A DNA stretch of 64,000 bases, taken from positions 1 to 64,000 of the forward strand of contig DBHK01000005.1 of assembly GCA_002295635.1 (NCBI GenBank), read 5' to 3'. A program made the position numbers and the translations under genes. Source of the DNA: UBA830 sp002295635 (GTDB taxonomy: Bacteria; Pseudomonadota; Alphaproteobacteria; MPNO01; UBA830). Under the pieces are notes generated by a model. The model was not told where the DNA came from. It was given only the letters and a program-made list of their open reading frames with translations, and made no database searches. Positions 19,380-28,126 of this stretch are shown here, in pieces (the stretch's first letter is position 1; the number at the start of each line of letters is the position of its first letter).

Positions 19380-21080
19380 CTATGTCACGTCTTCAGGAAA
19401 ATAACGGAAGACCGAGAGAAGGCCGTTTGGCGCCGCCTGACCGAGGCCGCAGATCGAAGCATCTATCATCACTTTGCTCAATTCCTCCAGAAGCGGGCGG
19501 TCCCAGTGGCTTGATTCCATTAGTTTAACTGATTTTTCGCAACCCGAGCGGCAGGGTGTACATTGGCCGCAGGACTCGTGCTCGAAGAACCTCATCAGGT
19601 TTAATGCGGCGCCGGCGGCACTGTCCTGATCTGATAATACTATCACTGCTGCTGAGCCGATAAGACATCCGTGTTCCTCTAACGTTCCGAAATCTAATGG
19701 AAGATCATCTTTGGCGGCTGGCAAAATACCGCCCGACGCACCTCCCGGAAGATACCCTTTGAAAGTGTGACCTTCAGACATACCACCGCAATATTCGGCA
19801 ATCAGTTCGCGGATTGTTATACCTGCGTCTGCGATCTTGACGCCGGGTTTGCGAACACGGCCTGAAACCGAGAAAGTTCTGAGTCCTTTGCTACCGTTTC
19901 GTCCATGCTCTGAGAACCATTCTGGTCCCCTATCCAGTATGTCTCTGATCCAGAAGAGGGTCTCGATGTTGTTGATGAGAGTTGGTTTTCTGAATAGTCC
20001 AACTTCGGCGGCAAAGGGCGGCTTATGGCGGGGGATACCTCTTTTTCCTTCAATGCTCTCGAGCATCGCAGATTCTTCGCCGCAAATATAAGCACCGGCT
20101 CCCCGTCGAAGATGTACAATTCCCGGTTTCAGTAGGCCGGATTTTTCAAGTTGCGCAATCGTTTCCGCCAGTATAGCCCGTCCTGCAGGATATTCATCGC
20201 GAAGATAGATGTAACATGCCTCTGCTTCCACAACCCACATCCCGATTAGGAGCCCTTCCAAGAAGCGGTGCGGGTCTTTCTCGATAAAATACCGATCCTT
20301 GAAGGTACCCGGTTCGCCCTCGTCGCCGTTTACCGCCATCAGGCGGGGCCCCGAAAACTCGCGGACGATTCTCCATTTTCGGCCAGTCGGGAAGCCGGCA
20401 CCTCCGAGTCCTCTTAGTTCTGAATCTTCTAACGAAACAATTACCTCTTCACGCGATACTAAACCGGAATAACAACGCCTTAGTGTCTTATAGCCGTCGT
20501 TTCGTACATATGTCTCGTAATCGATATATCTTGGGATCGTCGGGTTAAGTGAGCGGTCGGAGATGGCCCTCTGGATTTTTTTTTGCGTAGCGTGAAAAAT
20601 CTGGTTCTGGCCAACGGCAACAGTAGGCGCACGGTCACAAGCACCCATACACGGCGCAGAAAGAACGCGCACATTTTTGCCCAGAGTGCTCTTGAGCTCG
20701 GTTTTTAGATCCTTTGCACCCCACATTTCGCAGGTTAAAGAGTCGCATACCCGAATGGTAATTTCGGGTGGTGGCATCCGGTCATCTTCTAGAACATCAA
20801 AGTGGTGGTAGAATGTAGCCGTTTCGTAAATTTCCGTGAGTGACAGACTGAACTCGTCCGCCAGCGCTACCAAGTGGTGCCGGTTAAGGCACTTGTACCG
20901 ATCCTGAATTAGATGCAGAGCTTCTATCAAAAGATCTCGGGAGCGCGGCATATCGCCCAGCAATTCAAACACCTCTGACGCTGCTCCAAAAGAGAGTTGC
21001 CTGCCTTTAGGCGTAGCTGATCCTTTAGCACCTCGGCCTGGGTTACGAAATTTGACGATCTCAGGTCTTTTTTCAGTCAT
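19380..21080 (-). CDS. formate dehydrogenase fused gamma-beta subunit (NuoE-NuoF fusion)
   Basis: This 566-residue protein joins what are usually two subunits. Residues about 45-165 are NuoE/FdsG-like, with a thioredoxin-fold [2Fe-2S] site (CDSLTCEMW and CMGACDRAP). Residues about 190-560 are NuoF/FdsB-like, with an FMN loop (GLGGAGFPTGRKW), an NAD loop (NGDEGEPGTFKDR) and a 4Fe-4S site (SCGQCTPCRSGC). It passes electrons from FdsA to NAD. Its start overlaps the end of the DUF3553 gene by 8 bases with no good ribosome site of its own, so translational coupling is likely. Confidence 0.93.
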   Translation of the reverse strand: MTEKRPEIVKFRNPGRGAKGSATPKGRQLSFGAASEVFELLGDMPRSRDLLIEALHLIQDRYKCLNRHHLVALADEFSLSLTEIYETATFYHHFDVLEDDRMPPPEITIRVCDSLTCEMWGAKDLKTELKSTLGKNVRVLSAPCMGACDRAPTVAVGQNQIFHATQKKIQRAISDRSLNPTIPRYIDYETYVRNDGYKTLRRCYSGLVSREEVIVSLEDSELRGLGGAGFPTGRKWRIVREFSGPRLMAVNGDEGEPGTFKDRYFIEKDPHRFLEGLLIGMWVVEAEACYIYLRDEYPAGRAILAETIAQLEKSGLLKPGIVHLRRGAGAYICGEESAMLESIEGKRGIPRHKPPFAAEVGLFRKPTLINNIETLFWIRDILDRGPEWFSEHGRNGSKGLRTFSVSGRVRKPGVKIADAGITIRELIAEYCGGMSEGHTFKGYLPGGASGGILPAAKDDLPLDFGTLEEHGCLIGSAAVIVLSDQDSAAGAALNLMRFFEHESCGQCTPCRSGCEKSVKLMESSHWDRPLLEELSKVMIDASICGLGQAAPNGLLSVFRYFPEDVT

Positions 21081-21258
21081 CTATTTCTGTTTCGTTGACC
21101 GCTTTGAGATCGATAACATCGGCATTGATTAGATATTTTCCAACATTTTCAAAGTTCACCGTTATCCGCGAGCCGTCTACTGACTGAACCTGACCAAGGC
21201 CCCATTCATGCTCGGTTGGATGCAGGACATAAGTTCCGGGTACTATATCGTGGTTCAT
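21073..21258 (-). CDS. DUF3553 small protein
   Basis: The 61-residue protein matches the DUF3553 pattern, a small beta-barrel-like domain common in alphaproteobacteria: PGTYVLHPTEHEWGLGQVQS followed by ITVNFENVGK. It looks like the CarD/Tudor-like module that DUF3553 members carry, so binding to protein or nucleic acid is plausible but unproven. It is the first gene of the formate dehydrogenase unit, overlaps the fused subunit by 8 bases, and has an AAAGG ribosome site. Confidence 0.85.
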   Translation of the reverse strand: MNHDIVPGTYVLHPTEHEWGLGQVQSVDGSRITVNFENVGKYLINADVIDLKAVNETEIDD

Positions 21259-21395
21259 ACACCAAGCCTTTGATTTAGTGAGGGCAATTTACATGAAATT
21301 TGGGTTTCGTTAAGACCGAGTCGTATGACATGAATATGAAGATCACAATCGTTAATAGCGTCTTAGGTCTTCGCTCGCGGACTAGGAGGTCACGC

Positions 21396-21434
21396 ATGGA
21401 AAGGAATTATGGCGTGCCACACTACAGTATATGA
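21396..21434 (+). other. possible 12-codon micro-ORF with strong ribosome site
   Basis: The sequence shows a perfect AGGAGG, a 6-base spacer, then ATG and 12 codons (MERNYGVPHYSI) before TGA. It lies in the 251-base gap between the DUF3553 gene and dksA, antisense to both. No regulated gene follows closely on the plus strand, so it may be chance or a small peptide gene. Nothing else supports expression. Confidence 0.2.
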
Positions 21435-21509
21435 GCGCCGGCCTCTTTGAAGATTTTACGGTAACTCAAAATGGTGGAAACATACTTAGATACGAATCCT
21501 ACGTGTTTG

Positions 21510-21932
21510 TTATGCTAATTGGTCGCGTTGTGTTTTTTCGCGGCGCTCGTGCCTTTCCTGTGCCTCTATGCCGAGTGTTGCGATTGGACGCGCTTCCAGT
21601 CGTTTGATTCCGATCGGGTCGCCGGTCTCGCTACAATATCCGAAACTACCCGTCTCGACCCGCTGCAGGGCTTCGTCGATTTTCTGCACAAGTTTACGCG
21701 CACGGTCACGGGTGCGAAGTTCTATAGACCTGTCACTCTCGGCGGTGGCCCTGTCGGACTGATCCGCAGACTTAGATTCCTGCTCCTGCAGATTCTGAAG
21801 TGTCTGATCGGCGTCCCGCAATAGTCCATTTTTCCATGAAACGAGTTTCTGCCTAAAGTATTCCAACATAACTTCGTTCATAAATGGTTCTTTTTCGGTC
21901 GGCCGATAATCAGGAGGAACCGTTGATGTCAT
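21510..21932 (-). CDS. dksA: DksA family RNA polymerase-binding regulator (degenerate zinc finger)
   Basis: The 140-residue protein has the coiled-coil arm (LEYFRQKLVSWKNGLLRDADQTL) and a C-terminal globular domain. DksA acts with ppGpp at the RNA polymerase secondary channel to control rRNA and amino-acid promoters. The zinc finger has only one of four cysteines: GYCSETGDPIGIKRLEARP. Losses of this kind are known in alphaproteobacterial DksA. I start at the Met of MTSTVPPDYR; 21 further open codons upstream have no family similarity. A second DksA-like protein with all four cysteines is at 60775-61122. Confidence 0.85.
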   Translation of the reverse strand: MTSTVPPDYRPTEKEPFMNEVMLEYFRQKLVSWKNGLLRDADQTLQNLQEQESKSADQSDRATAESDRSIELRTRDRARKLVQKIDEALQRVETGSFGYCSETGDPIGIKRLEARPIATLGIEAQERHERREKTQRDQLA

Positions 21933-22034
21933 CTTCGCCGAAACCCTATAAACTGGGGGGGAGTATATGTTTGGCGCCAACGTATAGGCAAGCATTCAGA
22001 GTAATTTGAACCCAGCGATCTACGGGCTGAGAAG

Positions 22035-22064
22035 GCATAGGTGCTAGCTAATGCCTATGCTAGC
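22035..22064. repeat. interleaved inverted and direct repeats before the SMP-30 gene
   Basis: GCATAGG (22035-22041) and CCTATGC (22054-22060) are perfect inverted arms with a 12-base loop. The self-complementary GCTAGC occurs twice, at 22043-22048 and 22059-22064. They lie about 105-135 bases upstream of the SMP-30 start in the divergent dksA/SMP-30 spacer and could be an operator for the catabolic operon. No regulator gene is adjacent. Confidence 0.35.
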
Positions 22065-22168
22065 GCTGATTTTGGAACTTCGCGACGGTATTTTAATCCG
22101 AGGGATCAGACATTCTAGGCTAAAGTGTGCTATTACGCATATCAAACCGTCAATTGCGAGAGGGTAAA

Positions 22169-23047
22169 ATGTCCGAGCCCTATGTAGCCGTAAGACAATC
22201 CTGTGTCCTAGGCGAATCGCCGATATGGTCCGAAGTCGAGCAGGCGCTTTATTGGGTCGACATCCGTAACCCGATGATATTCCGTTGGTATCCAGAATCT
22301 AAGGCCCTGCAGAGTTGGCGTGTTCAGACCGAGATCGGTTCGATTGGCTTTGCCGGCGACGGACGACTGATCGCTGGAACTCGGATGGGTTTTGCCTTCA
22401 TAAATTTGGCGGACGGAGAGTTTCATTTGCTTGAAGATCCGGAGGGCGAAGGCCGTATGAACGCGGTTCGTATGAATGATGGCAAAGTTGATCGAAGTGG
22501 CCGTTTCTGGTGTGGTTCTATGGAAGATCCTGGGTATGGTGAGGTTGCATCTCTGTATAGATTCGATACTGACCACACAGTCCATCGTATGGAGGGTCCT
22601 GTGTGCATATCTAATGCAATCTGTTGGAGCCCCGATAACAGAACGATGTATTTCGCAGATTCCCTGAAGCGAAAAGTCTGGTCGTACGATTTTGACGCTT
22701 CGACCGGTACAATCGAGAATCGGAGAGACTTTATACAAGTGCAAGAGGGCGACGGGGTTCCTGACGGCGCCACCGTAGACTCCGAGGGATTTGTTTGGGT
22801 AGCACATATGCGAGCCGGTCAGGTAAAGCGGTACGATCCAGATGGCAGAATCGAGCGGGAAATCTCTTTTCCTGCATCGATGACTTCCTGCCCGGCTTTT
22901 GGTGGACCCGACATGTCGACACTGTATGTTACGACCGCTTCGTCTCGGTTTGAGGTGGAGGATTTTGAGCGAGAACCAGACGCCGGTTCTCTTTTTGCAG
23001 TTGAGACAGATGTGCGGGGTATACCTGAACCGGTGTTCGGCGCTTGA
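22169..23047 (+). CDS. SMP-30/gluconolactonase/LRE family protein
   Basis: The 292-residue protein is a six-bladed beta-propeller of the SMP-30/gluconolactonase family, which hydrolyses sugar or other lactones with a divalent metal. The metal ligands are suggested by the Glu in GESPIW, the Asn in RMNDGKVDRSGRFWCG, the Asn in SNAICWSPD, and the Asp in PDGATVDSEG. The start is the Met after GAGAGGG; the longer frame has no extra support. It opens a plus-strand catabolic run. The true substrate is unknown. Confidence 0.85.
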   Translation: MSEPYVAVRQSCVLGESPIWSEVEQALYWVDIRNPMIFRWYPESKALQSWRVQTEIGSIGFAGDGRLIAGTRMGFAFINLADGEFHLLEDPEGEGRMNAVRMNDGKVDRSGRFWCGSMEDPGYGEVASLYRFDTDHTVHRMEGPVCISNAICWSPDNRTMYFADSLKRKVWSYDFDASTGTIENRRDFIQVQEGDGVPDGATVDSEGFVWVAHMRAGQVKRYDPDGRIEREISFPASMTSCPAFGGPDMSTLYVTTASSRFEVEDFEREPDAGSLFAVETDVRGIPEPVFGA

Positions 23048-23119
23048 AAGTTCCTATTTATATCTGACTAACCTAGACCGCCGTGCGGCATTGGTGTAGC
23101 TCCATTACCGGAGGATAAA

Positions 23120-23980
23120 ATGACTCAATCAGAAATCCGTCCCCGCCGCAGCCTTCTATTTGTGCCGGGCCTCAGGCCGGACCGTTTTTCTAAAGCGCTG
23201 GACAGCGGCGCTGATATCGTGTGCATCGATATCGAGGATGCGGTGCCTCTGCCGCGGAAAGAGGAAGCCAGAGGTCTGACGTTTCCGCTATTTGCCACTG
23301 ACGGTCCGGCAAATGTGGAAACCATGGTTCGTGTTAACCCTATTTCGACACCAGATGGGCTCCGAGATATTTTGGCACTACTAGAAGCGGAGAAACCACC
23401 AAAAGCCCTGATGCTTGCCAAGCCAGGGTCGGCTGCAGAAATAAGATTGTATGATGAACTTCTGCAGGGCAGTTGCTCAGATATCCGGTTCCATGTGATT
23501 ATAGAATCGACAGAGGGGCTCGCGAACGTTATGGAGATTGCCGATGCATCTTCCCGAATAGAATCGCTTCTTTTCGGTGCAGTCGATATGTCCGCCGACC
23601 TCCGTGCCGCTAAAACATGGGAAACGATGCTTTATGCCCGATCCCGCGTTGTTCATGCAGCGGCTCGGTTTGATCTCGACTTATTGGATGTTCCATACCT
23701 AAATCTCGATGATCAAAATGGATTGGAGGAAGAAGCGAAAATGTCGGCCGCATTGGGATTCACTGGCAAGGCTTCCATCCATCCCAAACAGATTCCTATC
23801 ATTAATTCGGTCTTCTCGCCCACGCCGGCGCTTGTCGATCGTGCCCGAAGAATTCTCGAGGAGTTCGAAAGTGACGAGACTGGTTTAGTCGTCGTGGACG
23901 GCGAACTAATTGAGCGGCCTGTTATCCGTTCTATGCAGCGAGTGGTTGTGATTGCGGACTATCTTGATGGCAAACACTAG
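23120..23980 (+). CDS. CitE/HpcH family lyase (malyl-CoA/citryl-CoA lyase-like)
   Basis: The 286-residue TIM barrel belongs to the HpcH/CitE group that cleaves beta-hydroxyacyl-CoA or malyl-CoA-type compounds. It shows RRSLLFVPGLRPDRF, the metal-binding DIEDAVP, the substrate Arg in VRVNP, the Glu in IIESTEGL and FGAVDMSADL. GKASIHPKQI is the usual C-terminal CoA-binding motif. A GGAGG ribosome site lies before the ATG. It follows the SMP-30 gene by 72 bases. Whether it acts on malyl-CoA, citramalyl-CoA or another thioester is open. Confidence 0.88.
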   Translation: MTQSEIRPRRSLLFVPGLRPDRFSKALDSGADIVCIDIEDAVPLPRKEEARGLTFPLFATDGPANVETMVRVNPISTPDGLRDILALLEAEKPPKALMLAKPGSAAEIRLYDELLQGSCSDIRFHVIIESTEGLANVMEIADASSRIESLLFGAVDMSADLRAAKTWETMLYARSRVVHAAARFDLDLLDVPYLNLDDQNGLEEEAKMSAALGFTGKASIHPKQIPIINSVFSPTPALVDRARRILEEFESDETGLVVVDGELIERPVIRSMQRVVVIADYLDGKH

Positions 23981-24142
23981 CCTTCTGTTTCAATCAGACA
24001 TTTTAAGAAATCTTGATACTAGGTCGGAGATTCGGAGGCTAGCTTTCTGAGAAGACCACCCTCTTGTGTCAGTAAAATGGCAAGCGGGGCTGGAAGGCTT
24101 TGGCCAGTGTGCCTACACTGATCGAATACGGGAGGTGGAAAG

Positions 24143-25687
24143 ATGGCGAAGCGCCTCAAAAAAGACCCAGTGCCCGATCTCGAAGAATTTCGGCTACGGC
24201 ATTTTGTAGACCGGATGATCGACGAAGGTGAAATCGACGTTGTGTCTGAGTCGATAGATCTTGCCGACGTAGCTTCTCGCATGGACGGGAATCAGAAAGC
24301 TGTGTTTTTTAGTCAGGTTGGGCCGGAGAAAGCTGAGATAGTTGGCGGTGTCACCGGTGGGCGTCGTCGGATAGCAAAGGCGCTTGGTGTCGCATCCGAA
24401 GCCCTTTTGCCGGAAGTAAATCACCGCCTCGAGGTACCGAGAGATGTCGTGGAAATCGACAGTGACGATGCGCCGGTCCATGAAATTATTATCACAGGTG
24501 AAGACGTCGATCTCACCGCTTTGCCGGTCCATTTGCAACACGAATTAGATGGTGCACCTTATATATCGGCATCGGTAGACTATGTAATAAACCCTGAAAC
24601 TGGCTGGACCAATACAGGCGTGCGTCGCTTGATGCTCCGCGGGAAGTCCGAAACCGGTATTGACCTTGTTGCTCCATCGGATCTGAGGGCGATATACGAA
24701 AACTGCGTGTCTAACGGAGATTGTCTGCCAATAGCCTTTACCGTTGGCGCGCATCCCTGTGACCATCTTGCGGCCGTGATGCGGTTGCCGGTGGATGAGC
24801 TTTCCCTAGTCGCAAGACTACGCGGTAGAACATTACCTGTAGTCAAATGCTTAACAAATGATATCCGGGTTCCTGCTGACGCCGAGTATGTTATTGAAGG
24901 ATATCTTGATGAGCGCGGGTATGCGGAGCTGGAAGGGCCGTACGGCGAGTTTCTGGGATATTACGGGGTAGTAAAAAGAAATCCGGTATTTCATTGTACT
25001 GCGATCACACGGCGTAAAGATGCTCTTTTTCAGACTTCCACCATTTCCGGTGACCACATTGGTTGGACCGACACCGCGCAGCTAAACGCTATCCGCGCTG
25101 AGGTGACGGTCTGGCGAGCCCTGCAGACAGCTGTTCGCGAACCCGTTTGCGTTAACATCACGACGGCCTCGGGCGGTAGCTTCAACGTTAGGGTGGCGCT
25201 AAGACAACGCATACCCGGGGAAGCGCGAAACGCCATTGCTGCGGTTATGGGATCCTTGTCTAACTCGAAGCACGTATTCATTGTCGACCCGGATATCGAC
25301 ATATTCGACGATGCGCAGATGGACTGGGCGCTTGCGACACGTTTCCAAGCCAATCGCGACTTGGTCGTTGAATCCGGCTTTCGCACACTGCCGCTCGATC
25401 CTTCGCTTGGCGGCAGTCTTGTCGGTTCAAAAGCCGGGTTTGATTTGACCTTGCCTGTAGGGGAAAGAACACTCGAACATACCGTCCCTAAGACTGCTAT
25501 TACCGGCGAGAAAACCCATGATAATCTGGAGTGTGCGTTGGCAGATGGCCCGAAATCTTTCGGCGAAATAATGGTTGCCGTGGGATCTCGAGATGGGAGA
25601 GAAATCGTTCGTACACTCGACAAACTCCGTAGAAACGGACGGCTCGACCGTAGTGATGACGGTCGATACGTCCTATCCGACGAATGA
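24143..25687 (+). CDS. UbiD-family prFMN decarboxylase with C-terminal winged-helix-like extension
   Basis: This 514-residue protein is a UbiD-family (de)carboxylase, distinct from the quinone-pathway UbiD at 14276. prFMN/metal residues appear in TNTGVRRLML (Asn and Arg) and the catalytic acid in ELEGPYGEFLGYYG. The last ~60 residues (about 455-514) are not part of the usual core. They read as helix, turn, helix and a basic wing (LRRNGRLDRSDDGRYVL), which resembles a winged-helix module. It overlaps the downstream molybdoenzyme gene by 4 bases (ATGA). Likely substrate is a catabolic aromatic or heteroaromatic acid. No ubiX is adjacent. Confidence 0.9.
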   Translation: MAKRLKKDPVPDLEEFRLRHFVDRMIDEGEIDVVSESIDLADVASRMDGNQKAVFFSQVGPEKAEIVGGVTGGRRRIAKALGVASEALLPEVNHRLEVPRDVVEIDSDDAPVHEIIITGEDVDLTALPVHLQHELDGAPYISASVDYVINPETGWTNTGVRRLMLRGKSETGIDLVAPSDLRAIYENCVSNGDCLPIAFTVGAHPCDHLAAVMRLPVDELSLVARLRGRTLPVVKCLTNDIRVPADAEYVIEGYLDERGYAELEGPYGEFLGYYGVVKRNPVFHCTAITRRKDALFQTSTISGDHIGWTDTAQLNAIRAEVTVWRALQTAVREPVCVNITTASGGSFNVRVALRQRIPGEARNAIAAVMGSLSNSKHVFIVDPDIDIFDDAQMDWALATRFQANRDLVVESGFRTLPLDPSLGGSLVGSKAGFDLTLPVGERTLEHTVPKTAITGEKTHDNLECALADGPKSFGEIMVAVGSRDGREIVRTLDKLRRNGRLDRSDDGRYVLSDE

Positions 25688-28017
25688 AATTGGGACAGCC
25701 GAATGGGATCGGCGCGCCAGCGAGACGGCGCGAAGATGATCGACTTCTTCGTGGGGCAGGTTCCTACAGTGACGACTTCAATCTTGCTGACCAGCTTTTT
25801 GTCGTAATGGTCAGGTCGCCCCACGCACACGCCAAGATCAGCCGTGTCGATACCAGCGCCGCCAGCGAAGTTAGTGGCGTGAGCGCTGTTTTGACCGGCG
25901 CAGACTACTTGGCGGATGATATTGGTGATATTGGACATACGGCAAATCCAGCCGATGCCGTAAATTGGCAGCGCCCCGCATTCGTTAACCGCGACGGCTC
26001 TGTTCCCTTTGATCGGGCACAACCAACGATCGTGCGCGATAGGGTAAGGCATGTTGGTGAAATTGTTGCTGCAGTCGTTGCGGAAACGGAGGCTATTGCG
26101 CTTAACGCTGCCGATTTTATTGAAATCAGTTATGAGCCTTTGCCAGTTGTCACCAATGCAATGGATGCACTCCAGACCGGGGCTCCGGATATTTGGGCTG
26201 ACTGTCCCGGAAACGTTCCCCTTGACGCCGAGTTAGGTGACGCGGATGCAACGGAGGAAGCATTTGCGGTCGCTCAGCATGTTGTGACGGCAAGATTCTA
26301 TAACAATCGAGTTATCAACTGTCAGATGGAGCCACGTGCGGCACTGGGTTTCTGGGATTCTAATGCCGAAAAAATGACGCTTCATGCAGGTGGGCAGGGA
26401 GTGCATCGCCATAAGATGATACTAGGTGAGATATTCGGTCTGGAACCGATGCAGGTCCGTGTTATTTCTCGTGATGTGGGTGGCGGGTTCGGCCCTCGCA
26501 ATATGATGTATCCAGAATTCGTGATCGTGTGCTGGGCATCTAAGAAGATGGGTCGTCCGGTCAAGTGGCGGAGCGATCGGTCGGAAGCTTTTGTGACGGA
26601 CTATCAGGCCCGTGACCTTTATTCCGACGCAGCCCTTGCGCTAGATGCGCAGGGAAACTTTTTGGCTATCCGGGCCGACCTAGTCGGCAATGTCGGCGCT
26701 CACACAGTATCCTTTGTGCCTTTGTCCAATGGCCCTCGGCTGTTGCCTTCGGTATATCGGGTGGGAGCGAGTTATGCCCGTATCCGCGGCGTCCTTACCA
26801 ACACAGTTCCGACGGGTCCTTATCGTGGGGCGGGTAGACCTGAGGCGATGCACACTATTGAACGTCTGATCGACATTGCAGCCGAAAAAATCGGTATCGA
26901 CCGGATCGATTTGCGACGGCGGAATTTTATTGCAGCTAACGAGCTGCCAGCATCTAACGCCATGGGAACCACCTACGATTGCGGCGAATTTGAGGTCTGT
27001 ATGGATAAGGCCCTCCAGGCCGCCGATTGGGATGGTTTCGCGGAACGGCGGGCCCAGTCCGCCAGTCGCGGAATGCTTCGCGGAATTGGGTACTCCTCTT
27101 ATATTCAGGCGCCGGTGGGTGCGCCGATAGAATATGGCAAAGTTATCATCCGGGGTGACAAAGCCGTGGAAGTACTTATTGGTACCCAATCCAGCGGGCA
27201 GGCACATGAAACAGTATTTCCTCAAGTAGTGGCTGAAATATTAGGTGTGTCTGATGAGGACGTCAGAATTGTAACTGGTGACTCGGATTTGGTGCCACTT
27301 GGGGGCGGATCGCACTCGGACCGATCGATGAGACTTGGAGGTATAGTTATTCGAGAGGCGTCAAAAAAGGTAATTGAGATTGGCCGCGACCGGGCGGCTG
27401 AGCTACTTGAAGCGGCGGTAGAGGATGTTTCTTTTTCGCAGGGGTTTTTCCACATCACAGGAACCGATAAAAGCGTCGGTTTATTCGACGTGGCGGCGCG
27501 GGCTGAGAACGGTTCGATAGCGGCGGACCATCTTTTTAGAGGTCGTTCTATGGCGTATCCAAATGGTGCGGCTGTATCCGAAATCGAGATTGATCGCGCA
27601 ACAGGACAACTAATTGTCATTGCTCACACCACGGTAGACGACCCTGGTAAGGCGATAAACCCGTTAATTTTGACAGGCCAAGCCCACGGTTCCATCGTAC
27701 AGGGGATCGGGCAGGCGCTTGTTGAAAACGGCGTTTACGACCCCGATACGGGACAGCTGATCGCGGGCTCTTTTATGGACTACGGCTTGTTGCGTGCGAA
27801 AGACGTACCGAACTTCAATACAATGCTGCACGAGGTCCCGACAGCTAATAATCCGTTGGGTGTGAAGGGTGGTGGAGAGGGTGCCACAGTATCGGCTACC
27901 GCAGCCTTTGTTAACGCTGTGTGCGATGCGATCAAATATAGCGGGGTACGGGATCTGGATATGCCGATAACTCCGGAGAAGGTTTGGTGCGCCTTAAACC
28001 ATCGGAATATTTCATAG
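25684..28017 (+). CDS. xanthine dehydrogenase family molybdopterin-binding subunit (lone large subunit)
   Basis: The 777-residue protein is the Mo/MCD-binding subunit of a molybdenum hydroxylase (CO dehydrogenase/xanthine dehydrogenase family). It has the N-terminal hammerhead domain (residues about 20-135), then HAGGQGVHRHK, DVGGGFGPRN and PTGPYRGAGRPEA, and the catalytic Glu region VKGGGEGATVSATA. The AYRCSFR loop of true aerobic CO dehydrogenase is absent, so a substrate hydroxylase is more likely. The FAD (medium) and [2Fe-2S] (small) subunits expected beside it are missing from the window. The ATGA overlap with the UbiD-family gene suggests linked function. Confidence 0.9.
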   Translation: MKLGQPNGIGAPARRREDDRLLRGAGSYSDDFNLADQLFVVMVRSPHAHAKISRVDTSAASEVSGVSAVLTGADYLADDIGDIGHTANPADAVNWQRPAFVNRDGSVPFDRAQPTIVRDRVRHVGEIVAAVVAETEAIALNAADFIEISYEPLPVVTNAMDALQTGAPDIWADCPGNVPLDAELGDADATEEAFAVAQHVVTARFYNNRVINCQMEPRAALGFWDSNAEKMTLHAGGQGVHRHKMILGEIFGLEPMQVRVISRDVGGGFGPRNMMYPEFVIVCWASKKMGRPVKWRSDRSEAFVTDYQARDLYSDAALALDAQGNFLAIRADLVGNVGAHTVSFVPLSNGPRLLPSVYRVGASYARIRGVLTNTVPTGPYRGAGRPEAMHTIERLIDIAAEKIGIDRIDLRRRNFIAANELPASNAMGTTYDCGEFEVCMDKALQAADWDGFAERRAQSASRGMLRGIGYSSYIQAPVGAPIEYGKVIIRGDKAVEVLIGTQSSGQAHETVFPQVVAEILGVSDEDVRIVTGDSDLVPLGGGSHSDRSMRLGGIVIREASKKVIEIGRDRAAELLEAAVEDVSFSQGFFHITGTDKSVGLFDVAARAENGSIAADHLFRGRSMAYPNGAAVSEIEIDRATGQLIVIAHTTVDDPGKAINPLILTGQAHGSIVQGIGQALVENGVYDPDTGQLIAGSFMDYGLLRAKDVPNFNTMLHEVPTANNPLGVKGGGEGATVSATAAFVNAVCDAIKYSGVRDLDMPITPEKVWCALNHRNIS

Positions 28018-28126
28018 TCGTTTATTTTGCCTCCAAAATAGCCCCAATGTCTCAAATGTCGCACCGGTGTTAAAGCCGGTATATGATTAGAGAATAATAT
28101 AATTGTACCTAAGTGGGAGTTTCAAA

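Noticed and set aside
25030..26052. 340-codon open frame on the minus strand under the UbiD-family and molybdoenzyme genes
   Set aside because: It is Ser- and Pro-rich with no domain signature, and both plus-strand genes in the same place have clear family motifs.
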